Origin: Mesorhizobium sp. ZC-5
Lineage (GTDB): Bacteria > Pseudomonadota > Alphaproteobacteria > Rhizobiales > Rhizobiaceae
Length of the DNA stretch: 64,000 bases
Direction of reading: 5' to 3'
NCBI RefSeq assembly: GCF_025753855.1
Contig: NZ_JAOWPT010000001.1
Location: 523,001-587,000 of the forward strand
Shown here one piece after another: positions 44,738 to 52,885 of the stretch. Numbering within the stretch: position 1 is the first letter of the stretch; each line of letters opens with the position of its first letter. A program made the position numbers and the translations under genes. The notes beneath the pieces were generated by a model. It searched no databases and had not been told where the DNA came from. It saw only the letters and a list, made by a program, of their open reading frames with translations.

Positions 44738-45238
44738 CTACGGAATGCAGTTCTTTTCAATGTCGTGCGCGGCAAAATCCGCCGCCCGCCGCCACGCCTC
44801 ATCGGTGTCGCCCCTGTAGGTCAGGGTGCGGTCGCAGACGGGTTTGTTCTCGTCCAGGTCCAGCACGGCGAATTTCACCCAGCCGACCAGCGTGCTCATC
44901 TTGTGCACCTCTCCGACCAGGAGATATCTCGTGCCGTCCGTCTTCGCCTTTGCCGACAGGCTGTCGAGACCGGATTTCCGCGGCGTGCATGGGTCGGCGC
45001 CGCAAGCCAGGGGCACAAGCCTAATCTTCGGATTGCCCGCAAGGGCATCGTGAAGCGTAGCGCCGAATGCCTTCAGCCGTGCTTCATGCAAGGCAACCTG
45101 GTCCCGGACCTCACCGGACGTATCCCTGAAATCGAAACCGGCGATCGCCAGCCGCGACGGCTCGGCGGCGAAGGCCGTCGATGCAACGGCAGCGATGCAG
45201 ATTAGCGCCAGGAAAAACTTCACGATCGCAATTGGCAT
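44738..45238 (-). CDS. DUF2380 exported protein
   Basis: A 166-residue protein with a signal peptide (VKFFLALICIAAVASTAFA) then RLAIAGFDFRDTSGEVRDQ, DGTRYLLVGEVHKMSTLVGW and NKPVCDRTLTYRGDTDEAW, the DUF2380 pattern. Four Cys may form periplasmic disulfides. Function unknown. It ends convergent with the DUF1127 gene. Confidence 0.85.
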   Translation of the reverse strand: MPIAIVKFFLALICIAAVASTAFAAEPSRLAIAGFDFRDTSGEVRDQVALHEARLKAFGATLHDALAGNPKIRLVPLACGADPCTPRKSGLDSLSAKAKTDGTRYLLVGEVHKMSTLVGWVKFAVLDLDENKPVCDRTLTYRGDTDEAWRRAADFAAHDIEKNCIP

Positions 45239-45588
45239 GGCATGGCATCCGGACTGCGGTCTTCACGCATCGGCTGTGAAACCGCCCCGCGACGATCATC
45301 GCATGTAATTTTCTCGTGACGCAAGCAAGCCCCCTCCACCTCCCCCTTGAGGGGAGGAGAAGCTCGTTTCGTGGACATCTCAGCGGGGTTGGAACGTCAC
45401 GGCATGGCAACTGTGTCAGCCGTGACATCCGTGAAGCTAACCAACGGTGCAGAAAAGCAAAAGCCCCGATGAAGCGGCGCATGCCCAAAATCGCCGTGAA
45501 ACGTCTTGGCGTGGAGCAAAATCGCCTGCCGGGATTGCCTTCTCCCTACCGGGAGGAGAAGGCAATCCCGTGCTTGAAGAGAAATACC
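45239..45588. other. 350-base intergenic region with two inverted repeats
   Basis: No gene is supported here. It contains a CCTCCCC-CTTGA-GGGGAGG hairpin near 45343-45361 and the long IR at 45530-45570 described separately. The long overlapping plus frames translate to Arg/Pro-rich junk. Confidence 0.6.
45530..45570. repeat. 16-bp perfect inverted repeat downstream of the phytase-like gene
   Basis: CGGGATTGCCTTCTCC (45530-45545) and its exact complement (45555-45570) flank CTACCGGGA. It lies 19 bases past the stop codon of the minus-strand phytase-like gene and could stabilise or end that transcript; there is no T-run. It resembles the mobile intergenic palindromes of rhizobia. Confidence 0.7.
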
Positions 45589-47787
45589 TCAGTTCACCGC
45601 TTCGATGTTGCCGAGCTTCAGGAACAGCGTCTCGCCCGACGAATCGTCGACACCGTCATTGTCGGTGACGACGAAGGCATTGCCGTCCTGGTCGATGGTG
45701 AAGCCCTCGACCTTGTCGAGGACATAGCCATTGGTCGCCGATTTCAGATCCGGCAGCAGGTCGCGCACCAGCGTCTTTTCGACCAGTGGCAGGTCGCCGC
45801 CGAGCTCGGCCGGCTTGAAGCCGTCGAGCGGCACCGAATAGACGTGCTTCACCTTGGCAAGGTCGCCGAGCAGATTGTCGCGCTCGATGATGAAAAGCTT
45901 GCCGTTGTGGGCGGTGATTTCGGAAAGCCCCATCCAGCCGCCTTCCGACGGCGCTTCGAGCGGATAGCGCACCGCCGACCATTCCTTGGCCTTCGGCTTG
46001 TAGGCGAGCAGCTTGACCTGACCCTTGGGGTCATCGCCCCATTCCCGCTGCACGGCCATGACCAGCGTCAGGTCGTCGCCTTCGCCGACGGCCGTGATGC
46101 CTTCGAGGCCGAAGCGGGTCTGGCCGGCGAGCAGTTCGACCGGGAAGCCGATCTCCTGCTTGATCTCGCCCTTGTCGTTGACGTGCAGGATGGCATGCGG
46201 AACCAGTTTCGCCGGATCGCCCTCGTTGGCTAGCCAGAAGCCGCCTTCGCCGTCGCCGGCGACGCCTTCGATGTCGAGCTTCTGTGCCGGGTTGCCGTCG
46301 CGGGTGACAATGGTCTTGCCGATGATCAGCGCCGGGGTCTGCGTCGCATCGATTGCGAAGATCGCCGGCGCGTTGGCATAGACCGAGTCCGACGCGGCGA
46401 AGAGCTTGCCGGCTGCGTCGCCTGCCGTGAGCGCCGAAAGCGCGCCCCAGCCGAGCGGTGTGCCGTTATCGGTCAGGGCCGCGTTGATCATCGGGTAGCT
46501 CGCCGGGCCTTCGGCGCGTTCGAAGATCATGACGTGCGAGCGGGCGAGACCGTCCTCGACCAGGTCGGTTTCGTTGGCGGTGACCAGGAGGTTGCGCGAC
46601 GGGATGGCCACGAGGCCTTCCGGGCCGATGCCCGACGGCAGCAGCTGGATGAATTCCGGGGCAGCGCCGGTGTCCTTGTAGACGCCGACCACCGAGCCAC
46701 GCTCGGAAGCGACGAACAGAAGCTTGTCGTCGCCATATGCGCCGACCTCGAGGCCTTCCGGCTCGTTGCCCTTCTTGTTGCGGGCTTCCGGATAGTGGCC
46801 GGCATTGGCGACTTCATATTCGAACGACGCACCGGATTCGTAAAGCACTTCGCCCTTCTTGTTGAAGATGGTGAAGCCGCGTGAACCGCCTTCGTAGTCG
46901 CCTTCATTGGCAACCGCGAAACGGTCGTTGTCGAGCCACTTGATGGTGTCGGGTTCGCGCAGCACGTTTTCCTGCTTGCCGCCGAACGAGAAGGCGTCGT
47001 TCTTCTTGGTGTCGATGTTTTCGAGCGTCACCGAACCGGCCGAGAAATGCGCGGTCACCTTGGCAGTCGCCGCATCGACGATGGCGATGTGATTGTTTTC
47101 CTGCAGCGTCACCGCGATCTCGCCGGCATCGTTGAAGGACACGAACTCGGTCTCGGCGTCGTCGGGAGCCACGTCGGAAAGGCCGGTGAGTTCGACCGTC
47201 TTAATGGTGGCGCAATCGGGAACGCCTGCGGCGAGCGACACGATCTTCAGATTGCCGGAAGGCAGTTGCGGGATCTTGCCGTCGTTCAACTCTTCGTCAC
47301 GTTCGTTTTCGATGGCCACCGCAAGGAATTTGCCGTCCTTGCTGAGCGCCACCGAATCCGGCTGGCCGCCGAGATCGCAGGAGGCCTCGATCGCCTTCGA
47401 GGCGAGATCGATGACGGTCAGGTTGCCGGAAGGATTGGCCTTACTTTCGGATGTGTTGACGCCGGCCAGGACCTTGCCGCCAATGACCGCGACCGAGGTC
47501 GGCTCGCCGTCGATCTTGACGATGCCGCTGGCCTTCGGCGCCTTCGGATCTGTGATGTCGATGAAGCCGACCGCACCCAGCGGGCTGTCGGAATAGACCA
47601 GCGTCATGCCGTCTTCCGTCGCGGTGATGATTTCCGACGACGTCGGCTTCGACTTGTCGGCATCGGCGGGCAGATTGTCGGCGACGGCGAAGCTGGCAAC
47701 ACGGTTGAACATCATGTCGGCATGGGCCGGGAGCGCGACGGACGCGGTCAATACCGCGGTCAGCGCGAAAAGGCGTGAATTCAGCAT
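45589..47787 (-). CDS. secreted esterase-like protein of the phytase family
   Basis: A 732-residue protein with a signal peptide (LFALTAVLTASVALPAHADM) and no membrane helix after it. The first half (residues about 25-400) is a WD/beta-propeller-like repeat region (SNADKSKPTSSEII, LVYSDSPLGAVGFIDITD, VAGVNTSES-like blades). The C-terminal half has the PF13449-type 'esterase-like activity of phytase' core: GFWLANEGDPAKLVPHAI, TRFGLEGITAVGEGDDLT and GGWMGLSEITAHNGKLFIIER. It would act in the periplasm, possibly on organic phosphate. A triple Pho-box-like repeat sits 61 bases upstream of the ATG at 47787. Confidence 0.85.
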   Translation of the reverse strand: MLNSRLFALTAVLTASVALPAHADMMFNRVASFAVADNLPADADKSKPTSSEIITATEDGMTLVYSDSPLGAVGFIDITDPKAPKASGIVKIDGEPTSVAVIGGKVLAGVNTSESKANPSGNLTVIDLASKAIEASCDLGGQPDSVALSKDGKFLAVAIENERDEELNDGKIPQLPSGNLKIVSLAAGVPDCATIKTVELTGLSDVAPDDAETEFVSFNDAGEIAVTLQENNHIAIVDAATAKVTAHFSAGSVTLENIDTKKNDAFSFGGKQENVLREPDTIKWLDNDRFAVANEGDYEGGSRGFTIFNKKGEVLYESGASFEYEVANAGHYPEARNKKGNEPEGLEVGAYGDDKLLFVASERGSVVGVYKDTGAAPEFIQLLPSGIGPEGLVAIPSRNLLVTANETDLVEDGLARSHVMIFERAEGPASYPMINAALTDNGTPLGWGALSALTAGDAAGKLFAASDSVYANAPAIFAIDATQTPALIIGKTIVTRDGNPAQKLDIEGVAGDGEGGFWLANEGDPAKLVPHAILHVNDKGEIKQEIGFPVELLAGQTRFGLEGITAVGEGDDLTLVMAVQREWGDDPKGQVKLLAYKPKAKEWSAVRYPLEAPSEGGWMGLSEITAHNGKLFIIERDNLLGDLAKVKHVYSVPLDGFKPAELGGDLPLVEKTLVRDLLPDLKSATNGYVLDKVEGFTIDQDGNAFVVTDNDGVDDSSGETLFLKLGNIEAVN

Positions 47788-47847
47788 GGCAAGAACCTCT
47801 CCTGATATTGGGGCGGCTCTGCTTTGCGGTGTCGAGATTTCAGGCCG

Positions 47848-47876
47848 ATGACGGATACGCGACAGTTTCGTGACAT
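47848..47876 (-). promoter_or_regulatory. triple Pho-box-like repeat upstream of the phytase-like gene
   Basis: On the minus strand ATGTCAC, GAAA, CTGTCGC, GTAT, CCGTCAT: three heptamers at 11-base spacing. The PhoB consensus half-site is CTGTCAT, again 7 plus 4 bases. Matches are 5/7, 5/7 and 6/7. Distance to the start codon is 61 bases, suitable for PhoB activation. Confidence 0.55.
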
Positions 47877-47887
47877 CCGGAACTTCC

Positions 47888-47909
47888 CGGGGCAAAGATT
47901 CTTGCCCCG
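47888..47909. repeat. 8-bp inverted repeat overlapping the trcR promoter
   Basis: CGGGGCAA (47888-47895) and TTGCCCCG (47902-47909) flank AGATTC. The right arm contains the -35 box of the trcR promoter, so this could be an operator or simply part of the promoter. Confidence 0.4.
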
Positions 47910-47930
47910 TGTGGCGAACAAGGCTATATA
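47902..47930 (+). promoter_or_regulatory. sigma-70-type promoter of trcR
   Basis: TTGCCC (47902-47907), a 17-base spacer, and TATATA (47925-47930), 78 bases before the trcR ATG. Spacer length is optimal. Confidence 0.6.
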
Positions 47931-48008
47931 CGCCTCGATTTCCCAATTTTCGGTGGTTCCATCCACCGCCCGCGCAAGGGACGCGGGCGAACGAGAGGAT
48001 ATTATCTA

Positions 48009-48701
48009 ATGGCCAATACGCTGCTGATGCCCAAGGCGACCGCTGTCTGGCTGGTCGACAATACCGCGCTGACCTTCGAGCAGATCGCGCAGTTCTGCAC
48101 GCTGCACCCGCTCGAGGTGAAGGCGATCGCCGACGGCGAGTCGGCGCAGGGTATCAAGGGCATGGACCCGGTCATCACCGGCCAGTTGACGCGCGAGGAA
48201 ATCGCCCGCGCCGAGAAGGATTCCAACCACCGCCTGAAGCTTTCCGATCCCAAGGTGCGGGTGCCGGAATCCAAGCGGAAAGGCCCGCGCTACACGCCGC
48301 TGTCGAAGCGCCAGGATCGCCCGAACGCCATCCTCTGGCTGGTGCGCAACCATCCCGAGCTGAAGGATGCGCAGATTTCGCGCCTCGTCGGCACCACCAA
48401 GTCGACGATCGAGCAGATCCGCGACCGCAAGCACTGGAACGCCGCCAACCTTGTTCCGATGGACCCGGTGACGCTCGGCCTATGCTCGCAGATCGACCTC
48501 GACCTCGAAGTGCAGCGCGCCTCGCGCGGCCGCGAGCCCGCCGCTCCTGTCGGCGACACCTTGCTGCCGGCCTCGCTCACCGAGCGGCTGGTCCCCGAGG
48601 CAGAGAAGCCGCACGACGAGGACAAGGAACTCGACGCCAATGCGGTATTCGCCAAGCTGTCCTCGCTGAAGTCGAAGGATCCGGAACCCGACGAGGAATA
48701 A
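48009..48701 (+). CDS. trcR: TrcR-like cell-cycle regulator (DUF1013)
   Basis: A 230-residue protein beginning MANTLLMPKATAVWLVDNT and containing LTFEQIAQFCTLHPLEVKAI and ISRLVGTTKSTIEQIRDRKHW, an HTH-like segment. The family (PF06242) is conserved in alphaproteobacteria and has been named TrcR in cell-cycle work. The C-terminal 60 residues are acidic and unstructured. Divergent from the phytase-like gene; terminator follows. Confidence 0.92.
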   Translation: MANTLLMPKATAVWLVDNTALTFEQIAQFCTLHPLEVKAIADGESAQGIKGMDPVITGQLTREEIARAEKDSNHRLKLSDPKVRVPESKRKGPRYTPLSKRQDRPNAILWLVRNHPELKDAQISRLVGTTKSTIEQIRDRKHWNAANLVPMDPVTLGLCSQIDLDLEVQRASRGREPAAPVGDTLLPASLTERLVPEAEKPHDEDKELDANAVFAKLSSLKSKDPEPDEE

Positions 48702-48715
48702 GCCTGTATTTTGCG

Positions 48716-48743
48716 AAAAGCCCGCCGATCGGCGGGCTTTTTT
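48716..48743 (+). terminator. intrinsic terminator of trcR
   Basis: AAAAGCCCGCCGATCGGCGGGC then TTTTTT: a near-perfect self-complementary stem and T-run, 15 bases after the trcR stop. Bidirectional in shape because AAAA precedes it. Confidence 0.88.
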
Positions 48744-48901
48744 GTTAATTTGCGCTGGAATTTTCGAAGTTCCGCAACAAGACGGATTCAGAATAAGAGG
48801 CTCCGCCGTAGCGGAGCCTTTTGCGTTGCGCCTCTTTCAAGCGAGGCGCAAGCTGTTTGCCTTGGCTGTCATGCCGGCAGCGACAATGGAGGAGTTCTTC
48901 G

Positions 48902-49597
48902 ATGCCGAACAAACCTGCAATTGTTCTCGTGCATGGCTTTTGGGGCGGAGCGGCGCATTGGGGCAAAGTGATCGTTGCGCTCTCGAAGAAAGGCTACCAA
49001 TCGATCTCGGCCGTCGAGAATCCGTTGACCTCGCTTGCCGACGATGCCGAGCGAACCCGCAAGATGATCGCGCAGCACCAAGGACCGGTTCTTGTGGTGG
49101 GGCATTCCTATGGCGGCGCGGTGATCACCGAAGCCGGCGACCAGCCCAATGTGGTAGGGCTGGTTTATATCGCCGCGTTCGCTCCGGACGCCGGCGAAAG
49201 CCCAGGCAGTATCACTGCCAAGAATCCACCGGTGGCGGTGCCAAACCTGGCTCCTGACAGCGACGGATTTCTTTGGATCAGGCGAGACAAGTTTCACGAG
49301 AGCTTCTGTCAGGATTTGACCGCCGATGAGGCTTTGGTGATGGCCGTCGCCCAAAAGGCGCCGGTTGCCAGTACCTTCGAGAACACGATCACCAAACCGG
49401 CGTGGAAAAAGAAACCCTCCTGGTACCAGATATCCACTGAGGATCGGATGATCGCTCCAGCAAACCAGGAATGGATGTCAGGCCGCCTCGGCGCTAAGAA
49501 GATCGTCACGCTGAAGGCGAGCCACGCTTCGCTGGCCTCGATGCCAAACGAGGTGACCGCACTGATCGACGAAGCCGCGTCCGCACCTTCGACATAG
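48902..49597 (+). CDS. alpha/beta hydrolase
   Basis: A 231-residue enzyme starting MPNKPAIVLVHGFWGGAAHW. Its nucleophile elbow is VVGHSYGGAVITEAG (Ser in GHSYG at about residue 70), and LKASHASLASMPNEV near the end carries the catalytic His. It resembles esterase/dienelactone-type small hydrolases such as the EstC/PnbA group in rhizobia. GGAGGA occurs 12 bases before the ATG at 48902. Convergent with a TetR gene 45 bases on. Confidence 0.87.
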   Translation: MPNKPAIVLVHGFWGGAAHWGKVIVALSKKGYQSISAVENPLTSLADDAERTRKMIAQHQGPVLVVGHSYGGAVITEAGDQPNVVGLVYIAAFAPDAGESPGSITAKNPPVAVPNLAPDSDGFLWIRRDKFHESFCQDLTADEALVMAVAQKAPVASTFENTITKPAWKKKPSWYQISTEDRMIAPANQEWMSGRLGAKKIVTLKASHASLASMPNEVTALIDEAASAPST

Positions 49598-49642
49598 GAC
49601 GCAAGCTGGCCGACCGGTACAACTTGGCAGGCCGGCCAGATC

Positions 49643-50290
49643 TCACATCGACAGAAGTTTGCCGAGCACCATCTGCTTGTAGGCCTCTACCAGGCCGTCG
49701 CCCTCTTCGCGCCCGACCGAGATGGCGAGCCGCATTGCCGCCTCCCCCAGCGACATGACCAGGAACGCGGTGCGGTCGATTTCGACCGGGTCGACATCCG
49801 GCCGCACCCGCTTCAGCGCGCGCGCCAGGATTTCGCCGTTTACCCTGCCGTAGACGAGATCGATGTCGCGCAGCTGCTTGTCGGCCTGCGTGCCCGACCA
49901 GATATCGCGCATCACCGGCTCGGCGAGGAACAGCTCGTAGTAGGTGTCGATCAGCCCGCCGAACGCGGCGCGGAAACCATCCGCGTCCGAAACATCGGCC
50001 AGCTCCGCCTCGATGCAGTCGCGCCCCAGCGTGTTGTAGCGGTCCGCAAGCGTGCGGATGATCGAACCCTTGTCCGGAAAGTACTGGTAGAGCGAGCCGA
50101 TCGACACGCCGGCCCGTTCCGCCACTTCGCCCATGCGCATGGCGTCGCTGCCCTGTTCGGCGATCACATCGGAAGCCGCCGTCAGCATGCGCTCAACGCG
50201 TTCGCGGCTGCGTTTCTGGCTCGGTGCGCGACGGAGTCCGGCAAGGTCGGGCTGATTTGCGCCGGCTTCGGTAATGTCTGCCTCGTCCAT
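49643..50290 (-). CDS. TetR/AcrR family regulator
   Basis: A 215-residue repressor: MRMGEVAERAGVSIGSLYQYFPDKGSII in the first 80 residues is the HTH (GSLYQYF recognition helix). It is divergent from the NmrA-like gene, with a 46-bp nested palindrome between them at 50331-50376, the likely operator controlling both promoters. Confidence 0.9.
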   Translation of the reverse strand: MDEADITEAGANQPDLAGLRRAPSQKRSRERVERMLTAASDVIAEQGSDAMRMGEVAERAGVSIGSLYQYFPDKGSIIRTLADRYNTLGRDCIEAELADVSDADGFRAAFGGLIDTYYELFLAEPVMRDIWSGTQADKQLRDIDLVYGRVNGEILARALKRVRPDVDPVEIDRTAFLVMSLGEAAMRLAISVGREEGDGLVEAYKQMVLGKLLSM

Positions 50291-50319
50291 GGTTCGTTCC
50301 CAAGTCCATCGATTCCTGC

Positions 50320-50348
50320 TTGACAGCCATAATATGAGGATTTATCAC
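50320..50348 (+). promoter_or_regulatory. promoter of the NmrA-like gene overlapping the operator
   Basis: TTGACA (50320-50325), 17-base spacer, TATCAC (50343-50348). The -35 is consensus; the -10 is weak and lies inside the palindromic operator, so a bound repressor would block it. Confidence 0.5.
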
Positions 50349-50376
50349 ATTTGCAAATGTGAGGATTACTCATATT
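50331..50376. promoter_or_regulatory. 46-bp nested palindrome, candidate TetR operator
   Basis: An outer pair AATATGAG (50331-50338) and CTCATATT (50369-50376) and an inner perfect 16-bp palindrome CACATTTGCAAATGTG (50346-50361) share the same centre. TGAGGATT is also repeated directly (50335-50342 and 50360-50367). It spans the divergent promoter of tetR and the NmrA-like gene. Confidence 0.75.
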
Positions 50377-50394
50377 GTGACGAAAGGAAAGATT

Positions 50395-51234
50395 ATGCGG
50401 AAGCCCATTGAACATTCGATGCCTGTCCTGGTTGTCGGCGGCACCGGCAAGACCGGCCGGCGCGTTGCTGAGCGACTTGTGGCGAAAGGCATCCCCGTGC
50501 GCATTGGTTCGCGTTCCGCGTCCCCGTCGTTCGACTGGGAAAACGAGGCGACCTGGGCGAAGGCACTCGATGGCGTCGGGGCTGCCTACATCACCTATTA
50601 TCCGGACCTCGTCGTACCGGGTGCCGCCGAGGCGGTCGACACCCTGGTCAAGCTGGCGCTCGCTAAGGGCGTGCGCCGGCTGGTGCTGCTGTCGGGCCGC
50701 GGTGAACCGGAGGCGCAACGCGCCGAAGAAGCGCTGATTGCATCGCAAGCCGACTGGACAATCCTGCGCTGCAGCTGGTTTTCGCAGAATTTCAGCGAAA
50801 ACTATCTCGTCGACTCCGTGCTGGCCGGCGAGGTGATCCTGCCGGTGGGCGATATCGGCGAGCCTTTCATCGACGCCGACGACGTCGCCGACGCGGCGGT
50901 GGCGGCATTGACCGAGGAAGGCCATGGTGGCCAGCTCTACGAGCTGACCGGGCCGCGGCTGTTGACCTTCGCGCAGGCAGTCGGCGAGATTGCCGCCGCG
51001 ACCGGCCGCGACATCGCCTACACCGAGGTCTCCTACGACACGTTCGAAAAGATGATGATCGAGCAGAAACTGCCCGCCGATATCGTCTGGCTCCTGAAGG
51101 AGCTTTTCACCGTCGTTCTCGACGGACGCAACGAGAGCCTTACCGACGGGGTCCAGCGTGCCCTTGGCCGCGCCCCGAAGGGCTTTTCCGACTATGCACG
51201 CGAAACCGCCGCCACCGGCATCTGGAGCAACTGA
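50395..51234 (+). CDS. NAD(P)-binding NmrA-like protein
   Basis: A 279-residue Rossmann-fold protein: VLVVGGTGKTGRRVAERLVA at the dinucleotide site, GVRRLVLLSGRGEPEA and ILRCSWFSQNFSENYLVDS following the atypical SDR/NmrA/HSCARG layout. It may be an NADPH sensor or quinone-type reductase. The ATG at 50395 is used, preceded by AAAGGAAA. Followed at once by the DUF1772 gene (stop TGA, then ATG 2 bases on), so the pair is an operon. Confidence 0.88.
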   Translation: MRKPIEHSMPVLVVGGTGKTGRRVAERLVAKGIPVRIGSRSASPSFDWENEATWAKALDGVGAAYITYYPDLVVPGAAEAVDTLVKLALAKGVRRLVLLSGRGEPEAQRAEEALIASQADWTILRCSWFSQNFSENYLVDSVLAGEVILPVGDIGEPFIDADDVADAAVAALTEEGHGGQLYELTGPRLLTFAQAVGEIAAATGRDIAYTEVSYDTFEKMMIEQKLPADIVWLLKELFTVVLDGRNESLTDGVQRALGRAPKGFSDYARETAATGIWSN

Positions 51235-51235
51235 C

Positions 51236-51715
51236 ATGAGCGAACGTCTCTTTTCCATGCTGACCATCCTGACGGCGCTCGGCACCGGCACCGTCGGCGG
51301 CGTCTTCTTCGCCTTCTCCAATTTCGTGATGGCCGGCCTGGCGCGCGTACCGGCTCCCGGCGGCATCGCCGCGATGAACGCGATCAACGTCACCGTCATC
51401 AACCCGCTGTTCATGACCGCGCTGTTCGGCAGCGGCCTGCTTTGCCTGGTGCTTGGAGTCTACGCACTGTTCAACTGGAACATGGACGGCGCGCTGCTGC
51501 TGCTCGCTGGCGCCGTCCTCTATCTTGCCGGCAACGTGGTCGTGACGATGGTTTTCAACGTGCCGCTCAACAACGCACTGGCCGCCGTCGATCCGGCAAG
51601 CGCCGAGGGTGCTACGCTGTGGACCCGCTATCTCTCGGAATGGGTGATGTGGAACACCGTGCGCACCGTGACGGCGCTGGCAGCGATGGTTGCGTTCATC
51701 CTGGCGCTGCTTTGA
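51236..51715 (+). CDS. DUF1772 four-helix membrane protein
   Basis: A 159-residue protein with four helices. LTALGTGTVGGVFFAFSNFVM and PLFMTALFGSGLLCLVLGVYA are typical of DUF1772 (anthrone-oxygenase-like) proteins, with the NVPLNNALA loop and WTRYLSEWVMWNTVRT before the last helix. The start at 51236 overlaps upstream sequence by one codon of spacing (TGACATG). Its NmrA neighbour and TetR suggest a quinone or aromatic detoxification module. Confidence 0.87.
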   Translation: MSERLFSMLTILTALGTGTVGGVFFAFSNFVMAGLARVPAPGGIAAMNAINVTVINPLFMTALFGSGLLCLVLGVYALFNWNMDGALLLLAGAVLYLAGNVVVTMVFNVPLNNALAAVDPASAEGATLWTRYLSEWVMWNTVRTVTALAAMVAFILALL

Positions 51716-51729
51716 TCGTCGAATGCCGC

Positions 51730-52455
51730 TCACGAGGCGGTTGGGAATGCTCTCGCGGTCGTTGATCCCATGTTTTCGTTCATCTCGGCGCGCCGGTAGA
51801 AATCGGCGAGCTGCTTGCCGCGCTCCGGCTTGAAGGTGTGCCCGGGCGCCACGACCGAAGCGATGCGATCGATCCGGAAGGCACGGAAATCGTCGCGCAG
51901 TTCGCACCAGGCGATCAGCGTCCACACCTTGCCCCAGAACCACAGGCCGAGCGGGCGTGCGTCGCGCATCGAACTGCGCCCGGCCTCGTCACGGTAGTCC
52001 AGCGTCAGCACACAACGTTTTTCTATGGCGCGCTCGATCAGGTCGATCGCTTCGCGGTCGGCATTGCTGACCACATACATCGGCGCATGGATTTCGGTGC
52101 GGGCAATCCGGTCCTTCTCGGAATCCGGCAACACCGCTCCGATCTTGACCAGGGCCTCCTCGGCGGCCCGCGCCATCGCCGCGCCGCCGAAGGCGCGCAC
52201 CATTCGGGCGCCGGCAACCAGCGCTACGATTTCATCGCGTGTAAACATCAACGGCGGAAGATCGAACCCCTCCCTCATCATGTAGCCGACACCCGCCTCT
52301 CCATCGATCGGCACGCCGGTCGACTGCAGATCCGCGATGTCGCGATAGATGGTGCGCTCGGAAACCTCGAGCCATGCGCCAAGCTTCTGTGCGGTGACCA
52401 GACGGCCACCCCGCAGATGCTGGACGATCTGGAACAATCTGTCGGCGCGTCTCAT
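51730..52455 (-). CDS. YafY/WYL-domain transcriptional regulator
   Basis: A 241-residue regulator: HTH_11 at residues 1-60 (RRADRLFQIVQHLRGGRLVTAQ, ERTIYRDIADLQSTG) followed by a WYL domain with VGYMMREGFDLPPLM and GLWFWGKVWTLIAWCELRDDFR (read in part), the ligand-binding part. The gene downstream on the same strand (MGMT-like) overlaps nearly, so the pair may be co-regulated with VOC and DJ-1 genes upstream. Confidence 0.9.
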   Translation of the reverse strand: MRRADRLFQIVQHLRGGRLVTAQKLGAWLEVSERTIYRDIADLQSTGVPIDGEAGVGYMMREGFDLPPLMFTRDEIVALVAGARMVRAFGGAAMARAAEEALVKIGAVLPDSEKDRIARTEIHAPMYVVSNADREAIDLIERAIEKRCVLTLDYRDEAGRSSMRDARPLGLWFWGKVWTLIAWCELRDDFRAFRIDRIASVVAPGHTFKPERGKQLADFYRRAEMNENMGSTTARAFPTAS

Positions 52456-52458
52456 TGT

Positions 52459-52866
52459 TCAGTTTTCCAGCCCTTCGCGAGCCCGTTGCTCGGCCACGAA
52501 TTCCGCGCCGAAAGAAAGCCGCTTCGTCGTCGGCGTCTTCGCATCGAGCACCCGCCAGAACGGCGTGATCTCGGAAAGCGGCGCGCCACGGCTCAGCATT
52601 TCGTGCGCGGCTTCCGCAACCGTCCTCAGGTGATAACCGGTATAGATCGGGCACGTGACTTCCGTGCCGTGCTCCCTCGCCAGGGCCTTGCGCATGCTTT
52701 TCACGTCGGTTTGCGCGCCTTCCGGTATCGCACGGATGTAGTCGTCGACCAGCTTCGGCGTGGGAACCAGCATGATCTCGCCGGCACGCATGCCCGCGAT
52801 GGAAACCGGCGCAGCCTTGACCTCGGCTCGCGCCGGGGCATTCAATTTCTCGGTCCAGCTCTTCAT
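52459..52866 (-). CDS. small protein resembling MGMT-like DNA-binding domains
   Basis: A 135-residue protein: LVPTPKLVDDYIRAIPEGAQTDVKSMRKALAREHG and VTCPIYTGYHLRTVAEAAHE with a terminal ITPFWRVLD. This pattern resembles proteins annotated as MGMT-family or ATL-like; the nucleophile PCHR motif of true methylguanine methyltransferases is not present, and CPIYTG is the nearest segment. I hold this call loosely. It ends 3 bases from the start of the WYL regulator and is probably in one transcript with it and the VOC gene. Confidence 0.5.
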   Translation of the reverse strand: MKSWTEKLNAPARAEVKAAPVSIAGMRAGEIMLVPTPKLVDDYIRAIPEGAQTDVKSMRKALAREHGTEVTCPIYTGYHLRTVAEAAHEMLSRGAPLSEITPFWRVLDAKTPTTKRLSFGAEFVAEQRAREGLEN

Positions 52867-52885
52867 CGCCGCTCACCGCCTCCAA

